A stretch of 64,000 bases of DNA, taken from Luteimonas saliphila (GTDB lineage: Bacteria; Pseudomonadota; Gammaproteobacteria; Xanthomonadales; Xanthomonadaceae). Below are positions 19,960 through 31,223 of the stretch, one piece after another (the stretch's first letter is position 1; every line of letters starts with the position of its first letter). Made by a program: the position numbers and the translations under genes. The notes under the pieces were generated by a model, which did not search any database, was not told where the DNA came from, and worked only from the letters and a program-made list of their open reading frames with translations. The DNA lies in contig NZ_JAETWA010000014.1 of the NCBI RefSeq assembly GCF_016774335.1, forward strand, positions 1-64,000, in the 5' to 3' direction.

Positions 19960-20544
19960 TCACAGCAGCGAGGCTTGTCGCGGTTCCACCGCAAGCGCGA
20001 TACCAGTCAGTCGCCACTGTGCCAGCGCTTCGTAGCGGCCGCCGGGATTGAACAGCAGTTCGAAGCGGTCGACGCGCAGCGGTTCGCCCGTACAGTCGAT
20101 GCCGGCCAGCCAGGGCTGCTCGTCCAGGCCGCGGTCGAGGTAGGCGAGCGTGACGTGCGGCTGGGTCGTGACCTGCGCCGGACGGATGCCGCAACGACGG
20201 ATGGCGTCGCGCGTCGCATCGCACAGCGCCTGCAGTTCGGTGCAGGCGTGGGGCAGGGCGACGACCGCGCCCGACTGGCGCCAGTAGGCGATGCGCTCGA
20301 CGGTGAATGCATGCGGGGGGATACGCATCGCCGCGTCGGCGAAGGCGTCGAGCAGGGCGGGCGTGACGAGATGGCGCAGGTCGTAGCCGATGAAGCACAG
20401 CGTCGCGTGCCACTGGTCGGGGCGGCGCAGCTGCAGCTTCGGCGCGCCATCCGGACGCGCCGCGACAAGGCCTGCGATGAGCGCTGCAAGCCGTTCCCGC
20501 CCATGGGCCTCCGGCCGCCAGCCCGGGAACAGCGCCTGGCTCAC
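19960..20544 (-). CDS. thpR: RNA 2',3'-cyclic phosphodiesterase (ThpR/LigT)
   Basis: ThpR is a two-histidine phosphoesterase that opens 2',3'-cyclic phosphates and can join 2'-5' RNA in vitro. The 194-aa protein carries both catalytic motifs, H46-A-T-L49 and H130-V-T-L133, and the AYWRQSGAVVALP strand between them. Translation starts at a GTG that overlaps the typA stop (GTGA), implying coupling to typA. No ATG start exists before the first motif. Confidence 0.88.
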   Translation of the reverse strand: MSQALFPGWRPEAHGRERLAALIAGLVAARPDGAPKLQLRRPDQWHATLCFIGYDLRHLVTPALLDAFADAAMRIPPHAFTVERIAYWRQSGAVVALPHACTELQALCDATRDAIRRCGIRPAQVTTQPHVTLAYLDRGLDEQPWLAGIDCTGEPLRVDRFELLFNPGGRYEALAQWRLTGIALAVEPRQASLL

Positions 20545-22370
20545 GCCGCGCGGCTGGCCCGCTTGCGGTCGCTCTCGGTGAGCATCTTCTTGCGCAGGCG
20601 GATTTCCTTCGGCGTCACTTCCACCAGCTCGTCGTCCTCGATGAAGTCGAGCGCCTGCTCCAGCGAATACTTCAGCGCAGGCGTGAGCTTGATGGCATCG
20701 TCCTTGCCCGAGGCGCGGACGTTGGTCAGCGGCTTGGGCTTGATGACGTTGACGGTGAGATCGTTGTCCTTCGAGTGAATGCCGACCAGCTGGCCCTCGT
20801 AGACATTGTCGCCTTCCGCCGCGAACAGGCGGCCGCGGTCCTCCAGCGGTCCCAGCGAATACGCCGGCGTCACGCCGGGGGCGTTGGCGATCATCACGCC
20901 GTTCTGGCGCTTGGCGATCGCGCCGGTTTCCTTCGGGCCGTAATGGTCGAAGACATGGAACAGCAGGCCCGAACCCTGGGTGAGCGTGCGGAATTCGTTC
21001 TGGAAGCCGATCAGGCCACGCGCAGGAATCATGTAGTCCAGGCGCACGCGACCCTTGCCGTCGGGCTCCATGTTCTTGAGCTGGGCGCGTCGCGTGCCGA
21101 GCTTCTCCATCACACCGCCCTGGTGCTGCTCCTCGATGTCGACCACCAGCTGTTCGACCGGTTCCATCAGCTGGCCGTCGATTTCCTTGATGATGACTTC
21201 CGGGCGCGATACCGCCAGCTCGAAACCTTCGCGCCGCATGTTCTCGATCAGCACCGACAGGTGCAGTTCGCCACGGCCGGAGACCAGGAACTTGTCGGCG
21301 TCCCCGGTCTCCTCGACCTTGAGCGCGACGTTGTGCAGCGTCTCGCGCTCGAGCCGCTCGCGCAGCTGGCGGCTGGTGATGAACTTGCCGCCGGAGAATT
21401 CCTTGTGCCCGGCGAACGGCGAGTTGTTGACCTGGAAGGTCATGCTGATCGTCGGTTCGTCGACGGTCAGCGCCGGCAGCGCCTCGGGCGTGTCCAGCGC
21501 GCAGATGGTGTCGGAGATGCTGAGGTCCTGGACGCCGGCGATGGCGACGATGTCGCCGGCTTCGGCCTGCTCGGCGTCGATCCGCTCCAGGCCCAGGAAG
21601 CCCAGCACCTGCGCGATCTTGCCCTGGCGCTTCCGGCCCTCGCGGTCGACCACGCTGACCGGCATGTTCTTCCTGACCTTGCCGCGCTGGATGCGGCCGA
21701 TGCCGATCAGGCCGACGAAGTTGCTGTAGTCGAGCTGGCTGATGCGCATCTGGAACGGGCCATCGGGATCCACCGACGGCGCCGGGACGTGCTGCATGAT
21801 CGCCTCGTACAGGGGCGTCATGTCGCCCTCGCGCACGCTGTCGTCGAGGCTGGCGTAGCCGTGCAGCGCCGAGGCGTACACGATCGGGAAGTCGAGCTGT
21901 TCGTTGGTCGCGCCGAGCTTGTCGAACAGGTCGAACACCTGGTCGATCACCCAGTCCGGGCGCGCGCCGGGGCGGTCGATCTTGTTGACCACCACGATCG
22001 GGCGGAAGCCCATCGCGAACGCCTTCTGGGTCACGAAGCGCGTCTGCGGCATCGGCCCGTCCATCGCGTCGACCAGGATCAGCACCGAATCGACCATCGA
22101 CAGCACGCGTTCGACCTCGCCGCCGAAGTCGGCGTGCCCGGGGGTGTCGACGATGTTGATGCGGTTGCCCTGCCAGGTGATGGCGGTGTTCTTGGCCAGG
22201 ATGGTGATGCCGCGTTCCTTCTCCTGGTCGTTGCTGTCCATCACGCGCTCGGCGAGCACGGTGCGCTCGCTGAGCGTGCCGGACTGCTTGAGCAGGCAAT
22301 CGACGAGGGTGGTCTTGCCGTGGTCGACGTGGGCGACGATGGCGATGTTGCGCAGGCGTTCGATGGACAT
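20541..22370 (-). CDS. typA: Ribosome-associated GTPase TypA/BipA
   Basis: TypA is an EF-G-like GTPase that acts in 50S assembly and stress adaptation. The 609-aa product begins [21 protein letters not shown] with the P-loop at residues 13-20, and also shows [19 protein letters not shown] and [10 protein letters not shown]. The C-terminal domain ends [17 protein letters not shown] longer in-frame start is not family-like. The gene is transcribed away from ppiB and coupled to thpR. Confidence 0.96.
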   Translation of the reverse strand: MSIERLRNIAIVAHVDHGKTTLVDCLLKQSGTLSERTVLAERVMDSNDQEKERGITILAKNTAITWQGNRINIVDTPGHADFGGEVERVLSMVDSVLILVDAMDGPMPQTRFVTQKAFAMGFRPIVVVNKIDRPGARPDWVIDQVFDLFDKLGATNEQLDFPIVYASALHGYASLDDSVREGDMTPLYEAIMQHVPAPSVDPDGPFQMRISQLDYSNFVGLIGIGRIQRGKVRKNMPVSVVDREGRKRQGKIAQVLGFLGLERIDAEQAEAGDIVAIAGVQDLSISDTICALDTPEALPALTVDEPTISMTFQVNNSPFAGHKEFSGGKFITSRQLRERLERETLHNVALKVEETGDADKFLVSGRGELHLSVLIENMRREGFELAVSRPEVIIKEIDGQLMEPVEQLVVDIEEQHQGGVMEKLGTRRAQLKNMEPDGKGRVRLDYMIPARGLIGFQNEFRTLTQGSGLLFHVFDHYGPKETGAIAKRQNGVMIANAPGVTPAYSLGPLEDRGRLFAAEGDNVYEGQLVGIHSKDNDLTVNVIKPKPLTNVRASGKDDAIKLTPALKYSLEQALDFIEDDELVEVTPKEIRLRKKMLTESDRKRASRAA

Positions 22371-22440
22371 GTCAGCGGGGATCGTGAAGGACGCACCCGC
22401 TGCCGGAGGGCAGGGCACGAAGTGGGAAAGGGAAGCCCGG

Positions 22441-22446
22441 TATTAT
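22441..22446 (+). promoter_or_regulatory. Possible -10 of ppiB
   Basis: TATTAT lies 43 nt before the ppiB ATG in the 118-nt gap between the divergent typA and ppiB starts. No matching -35 is visible, so this is only a candidate. Confidence 0.35.
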
Positions 22447-22488
22447 AGCCGGCCTACCGGCCAGTCCGGCCATCTGGAGCTGAATCCC

Positions 22489-22983
22489 ATGAGCCTTTTC
22501 GCCACTTTCGACACCGACCGCGGCGCCATCAAGGTCGAACTGCACGCCGACAAGGCCCCGCTGACGGTCGCCAACTTCGTCAATCTGGCCCGCCGCGGCT
22601 TCTACGACGGCCTGGCCTTCCACCGCGTGATCCCGGATTTCATGATCCAGGGCGGCTGCCCCGAGGGCTCCGGCCGCGGCGGCCCGGGCTACCGGTTCGA
22701 GGACGAGACCGGTAACGGCGTGAAGCACGACCGCGGGGTGCTGTCGATGGCCAATGCGGGCCCGAACACGAACGGCAGCCAGTTCTTCATCACCCACATC
22801 AAGACCGACTGGCTGGACGGCAAGCACACCGTGTTCGGCAAGGTGGTGGAAGGACTCGATGTGGTCGACGCGGTGAAGCAGGGCGACGCGATCCGCTCGG
22901 TGAAGATCGAGGGCGACGCCGCGTCCGTGCTGGCGGCGCAGGCCGACCGCGTGGCGGAGTGGAACAGGATCCTGGCCGCCTGA
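22489..22983 (+). CDS. ppiB: Cytoplasmic peptidyl-prolyl isomerase (cyclophilin)
   Basis: This cyclophilin catalyses cis-trans isomerisation of Xaa-Pro bonds in the cytoplasm. The 164-aa product has no signal peptide and shows [23 protein letters not shown] and [12 protein letters not shown], which hold the catalytic Arg, the Gln-Phe pair and the pocket Trp-type position. It is transcribed divergently from typA. Confidence 0.94.
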   Translation: MSLFATFDTDRGAIKVELHADKAPLTVANFVNLARRGFYDGLAFHRVIPDFMIQGGCPEGSGRGGPGYRFEDETGNGVKHDRGVLSMANAGPNTNGSQFFITHIKTDWLDGKHTVFGKVVEGLDVVDAVKQGDAIRSVKIEGDAASVLAAQADRVAEWNRILAA

Positions 22984-23088
22984 AACCCGTACGCCGGGAC
23001 GGTTCACCGCCCGGCGCGCCCGATCGGCGGCGGGCGATCGCCAGCCGCCGCCGGACCCCCGGCGGCAGCTGCAACTGCCTGCCCATGT

Positions 23089-23094
23089 TAAGAT
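23089..23094 (+). promoter_or_regulatory. Possible -10 before aminotransferase
   Basis: A TAAGAT hexamer in an A/T-richer spot (TGTTAAGATTT) lies 72 nt before the aminotransferase start. No -35 can be named with confidence. Confidence 0.3.
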
Positions 23095-23165
23095 TTCGCG
23101 CTGCAGCACGGCCGGACCAGGCGTCCTGCGAAGCGTGTGTCCCACCCACCTCAGGTCCGTCGCAG

Positions 23166-24371
23166 ATGCCGCAACTCGCCCGCCGCATGGGTCGTGCCAA
23201 GCCGAGCGCGATCATGCTCGTCGCCGAGAAGGCGCGGCAGCTCAAGGCGCAGGGGCGCGACATCATCAGCTTCTCGATCGGGGTCCCGAACTTCCTGCCG
23301 GGCGCCCATGTCTACGAGGCCGCGCGCATCGCGCTCGAACGCGACAGCGGGCAGTACGGCAGCAATCGGGGCACCGATGCGCTGCTGGATGCGTTCCTGA
23401 AGCACATCGAATCCGCGGGACTGACCGGCTACACCCGGGCCCATTGCGCCACCGGCATCGGCGCCAAGCACGTGCTCTACAACCTGTGCGAGGCGCTGCT
23501 CGACGAGGGCGACGGTTTCGCCTTCGCCACGCCCTACTGGACCACCTACGTCGACATCGGCGAGATCGTGGGTGCCCGCATCCAGTTGCTGCCGTGTCCG
23601 CCGGAGCAGGAGTACAAGCTGGTACCGGACCAGCTCGAGGCCGCGCTGGCGTCGAAGCCGAAGGTCTTCCTGTTCAACAATCCCGCGAACCCGACGGGCA
23701 TGGTCTACACGCGCGACGAGATCTCCGCGCTGGCGGATGTCGTCGCCCGGCACCCGGACATCTGGGTCGTCACCGACGACATCTACCACCGCATGGTGTT
23801 CGACGGCGTGGGCTACCACCATTTCCTGCACGCGCGTCCCGAGCTGCGCGATCGCGTGATCTTCGTCGACTCGCTGTCCAAGACCTACGGCATGCCGGGC
23901 TGGCGGGTCGGCTTCATGGCCGGGCCCGAGGTGGTGGCCAGGGCGGTGACGACGCTCAACTCGAACCACATCACCAACGTGCCGGAAGTGGCGACGGCCG
24001 CGGCGATCGCCGCGCTCGCCGGGCCGCAGGACGTTCCCGCCGGCAAGGTCGTCGAGTTCCAGGCCAGGCGCGACCAGGTGATGGCGGCGCTGGAAGCGAT
24101 CCCCGGCCTGGTGTGCCCGGTGCCGCGCGGCGCGTTCTACGCTTTCCCCGACGTCAGCGTCGCGTTCGGCCGGACGCACACGCCCACCGGCCTGCGGATC
24201 GAGAGCGACATCGACCTGTGCAATGCGCTGCTCGAAGCCAAGGGCGTCGCCTGCGTGCCGGGTTCGGCCTTCGGCGAACCGCGCGCACTGCGCATCTCCT
24301 ACACCTGCCCGGAAGCGCAGCTCGCGCCCGGGCTGCAGCGCTTCCGCGAATTCTTCGCGGAACTGGCCTGA
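23166..24371 (+). CDS. Fold-type I aminotransferase, aspartate/aromatic type
   Basis: This is a PLP enzyme of aminotransferase class I/II, most like aspartate aminotransferases. The 401-aa product shows NPANPTG (172-178), the PLP-binding D204 and Y207 region (VVTDDIYH), the Schiff-base lysine K239 in SLSKTYGMPGWR, and the substrate arginine in LRISYTC near the end. The exact substrate is uncertain. No Shine-Dalgarno supports the ATG, and the in-frame upstream extension looks non-coding. mdh lies downstream, so transamination to oxaloacetate would suit the context. Confidence 0.8.
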   Translation: MPQLARRMGRAKPSAIMLVAEKARQLKAQGRDIISFSIGVPNFLPGAHVYEAARIALERDSGQYGSNRGTDALLDAFLKHIESAGLTGYTRAHCATGIGAKHVLYNLCEALLDEGDGFAFATPYWTTYVDIGEIVGARIQLLPCPPEQEYKLVPDQLEAALASKPKVFLFNNPANPTGMVYTRDEISALADVVARHPDIWVVTDDIYHRMVFDGVGYHHFLHARPELRDRVIFVDSLSKTYGMPGWRVGFMAGPEVVARAVTTLNSNHITNVPEVATAAAIAALAGPQDVPAGKVVEFQARRDQVMAALEAIPGLVCPVPRGAFYAFPDVSVAFGRTHTPTGLRIESDIDLCNALLEAKGVACVPGSAFGEPRALRISYTCPEAQLAPGLQRFREFFAELA

Positions 24372-24503
24372 GCCGGAGCGGCCGGTGCGCGTCGTGAACC
24401 GACCGTCGGCGGGGCTCGCAGGCGCTGCCGCCATCACTCACCCAGTCGGGCCGCCGCGTGTTCCGCGGCGGTCCCGCATTCCACCTTGCAAGAGGACATC
24501 GTC

Positions 24504-25490
24504 ATGAAAGCTCCCGTTCGAGTCGCAGTCACCGGCGCCGCCGGCCAGATCGGCTACGCCCTGCTGTTCCGCATCGCCTCCGGCGAAATGCTGGGCAAGG
24601 ACCAGCCGGTCATCCTGCAGTTGCTGGAACTGCCGATCGACAAAGCCCAGGCCGCGCTCAAGGGCGTGATGATGGAACTCGAGGATTGCGCGTTCCCGCT
24701 GCTCGCGGGGATGGTCGGCACCGACGATCCGGAAGTCGCGTTCAAGGACGCCGACGTCGCGCTGCTGGTCGGCGCGCGTCCGCGCGGCCCGGGCATGGAG
24801 CGCAAGGACCTGCTGCTGGAGAACGCCAAGATCTTCACCGCGCAGGGCGCGGCGCTGAACAAGGTCGCCAGCCGCGACGTCAAGGTGCTGGTGGTCGGCA
24901 ACCCGGCGAACACGAATGCCTATATCGCGATGAAGTCGGCGCCGGACCTGGCTCCGGAGAACTTCACCGCGATGCTGCGCCTGGACCACAACCGTGCACT
25001 GAGCCAGCTGGCGAACAAGGCCGGCGTGGCGGTGGGAGAGATCGAGAAGCTGGTGGTGTGGGGCAATCACAGCCCGACCATGTACCCCGACTACCGCTTC
25101 GCCACCGTCGGCGGGGCTTCGCTCAAGGACCGGATCGGCGACGACGACTGGAACGCCAACGAGTTCATCCCCAAGGTGGGCAAGCGCGGCGCCGCGATCA
25201 TCGAGGCGCGCGGCCTGTCCTCGGCGGCGTCCGCCGCCAACGCCGCGATCGACCACGTCCGCGACTGGCTGCTGGGCAGCGACGGCAAGTGGGTCACGAT
25301 GGGCATCCCGTCCGACGGCTCCTACGGCATCCCGGAAGGCGTGATCTTCGGATTCCCGGTGATCACCGACAACGGAAAGTACACGATGATCAGGGACCTT
25401 CCGATCGACGCCTTCAGCCAGGCGGCCATCGACAAGACCCTGGCCGAGCTCGAGGAAGAGCGCGGCGGCGTTGCGCACCTGCTGGGTTGA
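24504..25490 (+). CDS. mdh: Malate dehydrogenase
   Basis: This enzyme catalyses NAD-dependent oxidation of malate to oxaloacetate in the TCA cycle. The 328-aa product has the nucleotide-binding loop [11 protein letters not shown] (10-20), the mobile-loop arginines in [25 protein letters not shown], and the catalytic His in [13 protein letters not shown]. It is the long type 2 form, as in many beta- and gammaproteobacteria. AGAGG lies 8 nt before the ATG. A strong hairpin (24448-24474) lies in the leader, 30 nt before the start. Confidence 0.96.
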   Translation: MKAPVRVAVTGAAGQIGYALLFRIASGEMLGKDQPVILQLLELPIDKAQAALKGVMMELEDCAFPLLAGMVGTDDPEVAFKDADVALLVGARPRGPGMERKDLLLENAKIFTAQGAALNKVASRDVKVLVVGNPANTNAYIAMKSAPDLAPENFTAMLRLDHNRALSQLANKAGVAVGEIEKLVVWGNHSPTMYPDYRFATVGGASLKDRIGDDDWNANEFIPKVGKRGAAIIEARGLSSAASAANAAIDHVRDWLLGSDGKWVTMGIPSDGSYGIPEGVIFGFPVITDNGKYTMIRDLPIDAFSQAAIDKTLAELEEERGGVAHLLG

Positions 25491-25527
25491 TCGGGACGGT
25501 CAACCCGGTTGATCGCCTCGATCAACC
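25484..25527 (+). other. Overlapping inverted repeats at the mdh 3' end
   Basis: Four arms of the same sequence alternate: GGGTTGA (25484-25490, containing the mdh stop), TCAACCC (25500-25506), GGTTGATCG (25507-25515) and CGATCAACC (25519-25527). Arm 1 can pair with arm 2 or with arm 4, giving mutually exclusive folds directly before the terminator. Confidence 0.6.
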
Positions 25528-25530
25528 TGT

Positions 25531-25568
25531 GCGGAAAAGGCTGCATTTCCCGGCCTTTTCCGCGTTTT
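25531..25568 (+). terminator. Intrinsic terminator after mdh
   Basis: An 11-bp stem, GCGGAAAAGGC (25531-25541) with GCCTTTTCCGC (25553-25563), with an 11-nt loop, is followed by GTTTT. It lies 40 nt after the mdh stop and separates mdh from the propionyl-CoA synthetase gene. Confidence 0.65.
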
Positions 25569-25644
25569 GCGAGGAATCAGACCAAGGTCTTAACGCATTC
25601 CGCGCACTGGAGTCCTAGCCTTGCGGGACAACCGGGAGGCAGCC

Positions 25645-27543
25645 ATGCGCTACGAAGACCTGTACCGGCGCTCGATCGAGGCGCCGGAGGATTTCTGGGC
25701 CGAGCAGGCCGGCGCCATCGACTGGCACAGGCCGCCGCACCGGATCCTCGACGATTCCAATCCACCGTTCCGCAAATGGTTCGTCGGCGGCGAGACCAAC
25801 CTCTGCCACAACGCGGTCGACCGCCACCTCGAAGCGCGCGGCGACCAGCTCGCGCTGGTCGGGTACTCGACCGAGACCGGCAACATCCGCGAGCTCAGCT
25901 ATCGCGAGCTGCATCGCGAGGTGAACGTCTTCGCCGCGGCGTTGCGGTCGCTCGGCGTCGACAAGGGCGATCGGGTGGTGATCTACATGCCGCATACGGT
26001 CGACGCGGTGATCGCGATGCTGGCCTGCGCGCGGATCGGCGCAATCCACTCGGTGGTGTTCGGTGGCTTCGCCGCGCTCAACCTCGCGATGCGCATCGAC
26101 GACGCGCAGCCACGCGTACTGGTGACCGCCGACGCCGGCATCCGCGGCGGCAAGGTGATCCCGTTCCTGCCACTGGTGAACGAGGCGCTCTCGCGGTGCG
26201 AACATCCGCCGCAGCAGGTGCTGGTGATCGACCGCGGTCTTGCCGGCCCATTGCCGCTGCGGGAAGGGCGCGACGTCGACTATGCGCAACTGCGCATGGC
26301 GCACGAGGACGCGAACGTTCCGGTGGTCTGGCTGGAATCGAACGAGCCCAGCTACATCCTCTACACCTCCGGCACGACCGGCAAGCCGAAGGGCGTGCAG
26401 CGCGATGTCGGCGGCTACGCAGTGGCGCTGGCGCTGTCGATGTGGTCGGTGTACGACATCCGCGCCGGCCAGGTGATGTTCTCGACGTCCGACATCGGCT
26501 GGGTGGTCGGGCATTCCTACAACGTCTACGGGCCGCTGATCGCCGGCGCCACCTCGATCATCTACGAAGGCCTGCCGACCCATCCCGATGCCGGCATCTG
26601 GTGGCGCATCGTCGAGCGCTACGGCGTGCGCACGATGTTTTCCTCGCCGACCGCGCTGCGGGTGTTGAAGAAGCATGATCCGTCATTCATCACCGATCGC
26701 GACCTGTCGAAGTTCGAGCACCTGTTCCTCGCCGGCGAACCGCTGGACCAGCCGACCGCGCGCTGGATCTCGGACGTGCTCGGCAAGCCGGTGATCGACA
26801 ACTACTGGCAGACCGAGACGGGCTGGCCGGTGCTCACGCTGCTGCCAGGCCTGGACATGAAGCCGGTGCGCTTCGGCTCGCCGGGACTGCCCAACCTCGG
26901 CTACCACCTGCGCGTGATCAACGAGGTCACCGGCGAGGACGCACCGGCCGGCGAGAAGGGCGTGCTGGTGATCCAGCCGCCGCTGCCGCCGGGCTGCATG
27001 ACCACGGTCTGGCGCAACGACCAGCGCTTCGTCGACAGCTACTTCAGCCACTTCAAGGAGCTGCTGTACAGCTCGCTCGACTGGGCGATCCGCGACGAGG
27101 ACGGTTACACCTTCATCCTCGGCCGCACCGACGATGTGATCAACGTCGCCGGCCATCGCCTGGGCACGCGCGAGATCGAGGAATCGGTGTCGAGCCACCC
27201 GGAGGTGGCGGAAGCGGCGGTGATCGGCGTGCACGATGCGGTCAAGGGCCAGGTGCCGATCGTGTTCGCGACGCTCAAGCGGGCGCAGTCGGGCGAGGAG
27301 GCGAACGAGACCGCGGCGCAGATGCAGAAGGTGGTCGTCGAGCAGCTCGGCGGCGTGGCCAGGCCCGCGCGCGTGTACGTGGTCAATGCGCTGCCGAAGA
27401 CGCGTTCGGGAAAGCTGCTGCGGCGTTCGCTGCAGGCACTGGCCGAGGAGCGTGATCCGGGCGACCTGTCGACGCTCGACGATCCCAATGCGCTGGAGGA
27501 AGTCAGGCGCGCGCTGCTGCGGGGGCCCGAGGCGGGTGGTTGA
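25645..27543 (+). CDS. prpE: Propionyl-CoA synthetase (acyl-CoA synthetase family)
   Basis: This enzyme activates propionate (or a similar short acid) to the CoA thioester through an acyl-AMP intermediate. The 632-aa product has an ACS N-terminal domain, the AMP-binding loop TSGTTGKPKG (241-250), YWQTETGWP (387-395) and the C-terminal lysine K590 in PKTRSGKLLRR. YWQTETGWP and the overall N-terminus (RYEDLYRRSIEAPEDFW) favour PrpE over acetyl-CoA synthetase. GGAGG 5 nt before the ATG fixes the start. No methylcitrate-cycle gene is nearby. Confidence 0.88.
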   Translation: MRYEDLYRRSIEAPEDFWAEQAGAIDWHRPPHRILDDSNPPFRKWFVGGETNLCHNAVDRHLEARGDQLALVGYSTETGNIRELSYRELHREVNVFAAALRSLGVDKGDRVVIYMPHTVDAVIAMLACARIGAIHSVVFGGFAALNLAMRIDDAQPRVLVTADAGIRGGKVIPFLPLVNEALSRCEHPPQQVLVIDRGLAGPLPLREGRDVDYAQLRMAHEDANVPVVWLESNEPSYILYTSGTTGKPKGVQRDVGGYAVALALSMWSVYDIRAGQVMFSTSDIGWVVGHSYNVYGPLIAGATSIIYEGLPTHPDAGIWWRIVERYGVRTMFSSPTALRVLKKHDPSFITDRDLSKFEHLFLAGEPLDQPTARWISDVLGKPVIDNYWQTETGWPVLTLLPGLDMKPVRFGSPGLPNLGYHLRVINEVTGEDAPAGEKGVLVIQPPLPPGCMTTVWRNDQRFVDSYFSHFKELLYSSLDWAIRDEDGYTFILGRTDDVINVAGHRLGTREIEESVSSHPEVAEAAVIGVHDAVKGQVPIVFATLKRAQSGEEANETAAQMQKVVVEQLGGVARPARVYVVNALPKTRSGKLLRRSLQALAEERDPGDLSTLDDPNALEEVRRALLRGPEAGG

Positions 27544-27576
27544 CGCAAGCCGCGCGCCTCCGGCGCACGTCGCGAC

Positions 27577-28035
27577 TCAGCCCTTGCGCGGCTTGAGCTT
27601 CTGCACCTTGAGGAAGGTGTGGTCGCCGATCGTCGCGACCTGATAGGCATTGCGCCAGCTCGGCGCCGCGATCGCGTGCGCCATGAAATGACTCGCGCCG
27701 GGCACGATCTCGTTGCGCTCGCCGGCAGGCAGCGCCCAGTTGCGTTCGGACTCGATCGCGATGCTGACCGCCTGCGCCCAGGCCTCGGTGTTGTGCATGC
27801 GCGTGCGCGGCGAGACGATGGTCGGTGCGAACTGCTTGCGCGCGGTCACCACCTCGCACATCGAATCGCCCCACAGCCCGCTTTCCTCGCGCCGCAGCGC
27901 AACCTCGGCCACGGCCTGCTGGCCACGGACGGACTGGTTGCGGGCTTCCAGATACAGGGTGGTGCTCAGGCAGAGCGAATCGGCGGCTTGCGGCGACATC
28001 AGCGAGGCCAGCCACAGGATCCAGTCCAACTTCAT
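27577..28035 (-). CDS. SleB-type cell wall hydrolase
   Basis: This is a likely peptidoglycan hydrolase of the SleB/hydrolase_2 family. The 152-aa protein has a hydrophobic N-terminus (about residues 4-18, possible signal segment) and the family motif LYLEARNQSVRGQQAVAEVALRR with its conserved Glu, then ASHFMAHAI-type and TIGDHTFLKV strands. AGGAG precedes the ATG. It converges on prpE with a 33-nt gap that holds no clear terminator. The physiological role is unknown outside spore formers. Confidence 0.8.
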   Translation of the reverse strand: MKLDWILWLASLMSPQAADSLCLSTTLYLEARNQSVRGQQAVAEVALRREESGLWGDSMCEVVTARKQFAPTIVSPRTRMHNTEAWAQAVSIAIESERNWALPAGERNEIVPGASHFMAHAIAAPSWRNAYQVATIGDHTFLKVQKLKPRKG

Positions 28036-28352
28036 CGGGGAACTCCTTGCTGCGTTGCGCCCGGTCGCTGCCGGGCCGTTCCCCTGCAGGGGAACAACGC
28101 CATCGGCGGCGATGGTCGGACATGGCGTATTGGGGAGGGCAGCACTCTGAGGCGCTTTTGCCCGGGCACCGAAGTCCGCGGAAGCGCGGGCCGGGCCGGT
28201 CCCGCCAGTCTGGGCGGGAGAAGGTGCGCGCACGGTACGGGCGCAAGCCCCAATCGTTCCTGAATGATGTCGGGAAGTGGATGATTCGATTGGGGTTTTT
28301 GTCGCGTAAGTGCTTGTTGCGGTGCCGCAAATCAATGGCTTGCCGCCGACTC
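28036..28352. other. 317-nt gap with several hairpins
   Basis: No gene is seen. Structures present are a GCCCGG/CCGGGC stem (28058-28076), an 8-bp near-palindrome GTTCCCCT/AGGGGAAC (28078-28095), CCATCG/CGATGG (about 28100-28115), and a 9-bp stem CCCCAATCG (28248-28256) with CGATTGGGG (28287-28295) followed by TTTTT. The last would terminate plus-strand transcription, but no plus-strand gene lies upstream. The first part resembles a diverged copy of the spc palindromic element without CCATGGATGG. Confidence 0.5.
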
Positions 28353-30497
<2,145 letters not shown>

Positions 30498-31121
30498 TCA
30501 GGCCGGGCTGGGCTGCGGCGCGGCGGCCGGCAGGCGGGTATCGAGCCACGGCAGGGTCCTGCCAACCATCGGCCCGATCAGCAGGGCGAAGGCGAGCGTG
30601 CCCAGGCCGACGGTGCCGCCCATCCACAAGCCGGCCAGCAGCACCGAGCCCTCGATCGCCGTGCGCACCATCCAGATCGGCCAGCCGAAGCGCGCGTGGA
30701 GGCCGGTCATCAGGCCGTCGCGCGGACCGGGACCGAAGCGCGCGCCGATGTACAGCCCGGTGGCCACGGCCAGCAGCCACAGGCCCGCGGCGAACACCAG
30801 CACCTGTTGCCACCAAAGCGCGAAATCCGGCAGCAGCCACAGCCCGAACTGCGCGCTGGGCCCGATCAGCAACACGTTGAGCACCGTGCCCAGGCCCGGC
30901 TTCTGCCGCAGCGGCCACCACAGCAGCAGCACCGCCACGCCGATGAAATTGGTCAGCAGGCCGAAGGACAGGCCGGTGAGGTTCGCCGCGCCCTGCGTCA
31001 GGACATCCCACGGCGCCACGCCCAGGCCCGCGCGCACCATCAGGCTGATCGCGATGCCGTAGAGGAACAGGCCGGCCAGCAGCTTGGACAGTCGCAGCGG
31101 CAGCAGGCGTGATGGGGTCAT
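30498..31121 (-). CDS. YczE/YitT-type integral membrane protein
   Basis: This 207-aa protein has about five hydrophobic helices. The segments MVRAGLGVAPWDVLTQG and YIGARFGPGPRDGLMTGL are characteristic of the YczE/YyaS family of unknown function. The start MTPSRLLPLRLSK was chosen because the longer in-frame N-terminus is low-complexity. It lies 105 nt from fadH and 102 nt from the oxidoreductase upstream. Neither gap holds a clear signal. Confidence 0.72.
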   Translation of the reverse strand: MTPSRLLPLRLSKLLAGLFLYGIAISLMVRAGLGVAPWDVLTQGAANLTGLSFGLLTNFIGVAVLLLWWPLRQKPGLGTVLNVLLIGPSAQFGLWLLPDFALWWQQVLVFAAGLWLLAVATGLYIGARFGPGPRDGLMTGLHARFGWPIWMVRTAIEGSVLLAGLWMGGTVGLGTLAFALLIGPMVGRTLPWLDTRLPAAAPQPSPA

Positions 31122-31223
31122 GTCGCGATTGTCGACCGGATGCGGCGTGCGCGGTGGCGCGGTTCCCGCTCCACAGTGTTCCGGCAACCGGGCGAAGCGT
31201 CGCGTGCGTTGCGTGCCGCCACG

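Noticed and set aside
28248..28300. Intrinsic terminator on the plus strand (CCCCAATCG/CGATTGGGG plus TTTTT)
   Set aside because: No plus-strand gene lies upstream (sleB-like and fadH are on the minus strand) and the loop is 30 nt, so it is noted in the gap entry but not called as a functional terminator.
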